Source: Zoogloeaceae bacterium (GTDB taxonomy: Bacteria; Pseudomonadota; Gammaproteobacteria; Burkholderiales; Rhodocyclaceae). Taken from it: 6,177 nt of DNA. The notes beneath the pieces were generated by a model. That model saw only the letters and a list, made by a program, of their open reading frames with translations, made no database searches and was not told where the DNA came from. A program made the position numbers and the translations under genes. The stretch lies in assembly GCA_031274855.1 (NCBI GenBank), contig JAISPO010000142.1, positions 1 to 6,177 of the forward strand, in the 5' to 3' direction. Positions 5,465 through 6,177 of the stretch are shown here, piece after piece (positions within the stretch are counted from its first letter, which is position 1; each line of letters starts with the position of its first letter).

Positions 5465-6177
5465 TCAAGCGGAAGGACGCTTGACCCGCCTCACCCGCGA
5501 TACTTCGACCGGCACAATCGGAGCTTGTTCGGTAATCAAGCGCGGGCCTGCGGCGCGCACGAAGTCGAGAAAGGCTTGCGTCATCGGCAGCAGTTTTTTG
5601 TCGGCGCGATGCACGACATACCATTGCCGCATCACCGGCGTGTCCGTGACCGGCAGGCGCACGAGACGGCCTGCGGCCAGCTCCAGACCGATGGTATGGT
5701 CGGAAATGAAGGCCAGCCCCATACCGGCCATGACCGCCTGCTTGATGGTTTCGTTGCTGTGCATTTCGGTCGTGTTGGCAAGCGTGACGCCGTAACCGGC
5801 AAAAAAACGTTCCATGGCGCTGCGAGTGCCGGAGCCGGGTTCGCGGATCATGAAGGGCTGCCCCGCAAGATCGGCGGGGGCGATGCGTCTTTTCGCGGCA
5901 AGCGGATGTCCGGGGGCGGCAATGATCACCTGCGGATGGTTGGCAAACACCGCCGCGACGGTATCCACTTCTTTCGGCGGCATACCCATGATCACCAGAT
6001 CGACCTGATTGTCGGCAAGCTGATTGACCAGCGCCTCGCGGTTGAACACGCCAAGGCGAAGGTCGGCTTCGGGATACTGGTTGCGAAAAGCCACCAGCAG
6101 CCGCGGTGCGAAGTACTGGGCAGTCGACACCACGCCCAATATCAACCGTCCGCCCTTGGCGCCGCGAATCGCTGCCA
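5465..6177 (-). CDS. LysR family regulator, CbbR-like effector domain (N-terminal end missing)
   Basis: The last 236 codons of a LysR-type transcription factor are present. The helix-turn-helix domain lies beyond the right edge, and no start codon is expected here. The visible part is the periplasmic-binding-protein-like effector domain, with GVVSTAQYFAPRLLVAFRNQYP close to its beginning, then NREALVNQLADNQVDLVIMGMPP, HPQVIIAAPGHPLA, FMIREPGSGTRSAMERFF, and KQAVMAGMGLAFISDHTI toward the C-terminus. These blocks closely resemble CbbR, the activator of RuBisCO (cbb) operons, in particular STAQYFAPRLL and REPGSGTR. Many LysR proteins share parts of them, so the target is inferred; no cbb gene is visible. 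It ends in a basic tail (SRVRRVKRPSA). rsmE follows after 33 bp on the same strand. Without the DNA-binding domain and upstream flank, binding sites cannot be judged. Confidence 0.88.
   Translation of the reverse strand, partial: AAIRGAKGGRLILGVVSTAQYFAPRLLVAFRNQYPEADLRLGVFNREALVNQLADNQVDLVIMGMPPKEVDTVAAVFANHPQVIIAAPGHPLAAKRRIAPADLAGQPFMIREPGSGTRSAMERFFAGYGVTLANTTEMHSNETIKQAVMAGMGLAFISDHTIGLELAAGRLVRLPVTDTPVMRQWYVVHRADKKLLPMTQAFLDFVRAAGPRLITEQAPIVPVEVSRVRRVKRPSA

Noticed and set aside
1..6177. Search for tRNA, rRNA, riboswitch (including the molybdenum-cofactor type), CRISPR, insertion-sequence ends or a novel defence-like cluster
   Set aside because: No repeats, structured leaders or unfamiliar gene clusters were seen by eye; every gene fits a known family in normal context.

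Overview
The window looks like an ordinary stretch of a GC-rich proteobacterial chromosome, most likely betaproteobacterial. The reasons are the argA-yggX gene order, the amino-acid style of the proteins, and a LysR effector domain that reads like CbbR, the Calvin-cycle regulator of autotrophs. Species cannot be fixed from the sequence alone. I found no RNA gene, mobile element, CRISPR array or phage gene.

Left part (1-1603, minus strand): yggX (Fe(2+)-trafficking / oxidative damage protection, running off the left edge) lies 46 bp downstream of argA (N-acetylglutamate synthase, first step of arginine synthesis). The two probably form one transcription unit. About 100 bp of non-coding DNA (1604-1705) separates argA from the divergent molybdate operon and should hold both promoters.

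Middle part (1706-4260, plus strand): a compact modA-modB-modC operon encodes a complete molybdate ABC importer: periplasmic binding protein, membrane permease, and ATPase with a C-terminal Mop/TOBE domain. modA and modB are 6 bp apart. modB and modC overlap by GTGA, which puts the modC start at a GTG. A strong hairpin with A and T tracts on either side (4273-4303) ends the operon and can also end the unit that arrives from the other side.

Right part (4317-6177, minus strand): a partial CbbR-like LysR regulator runs in from the right edge. It is followed by rsmE (16S rRNA m3U1498 methyltransferase) and then a 99-residue DUF805 membrane protein of visibly lower GC that has its own good ribosome binding site. 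The DUF805 gene converges on modC at the shared terminator.

I did not find a previously undescribed system. The points most worth checking are the ModA ligand pocket, which seems to belong to the Asn/Tyr (A. vinelandii ModA2-like) type rather than the E. coli Ser/Ser type, the argA start with its crowded divergent promoter region, and the compositionally distinct DUF805 gene.
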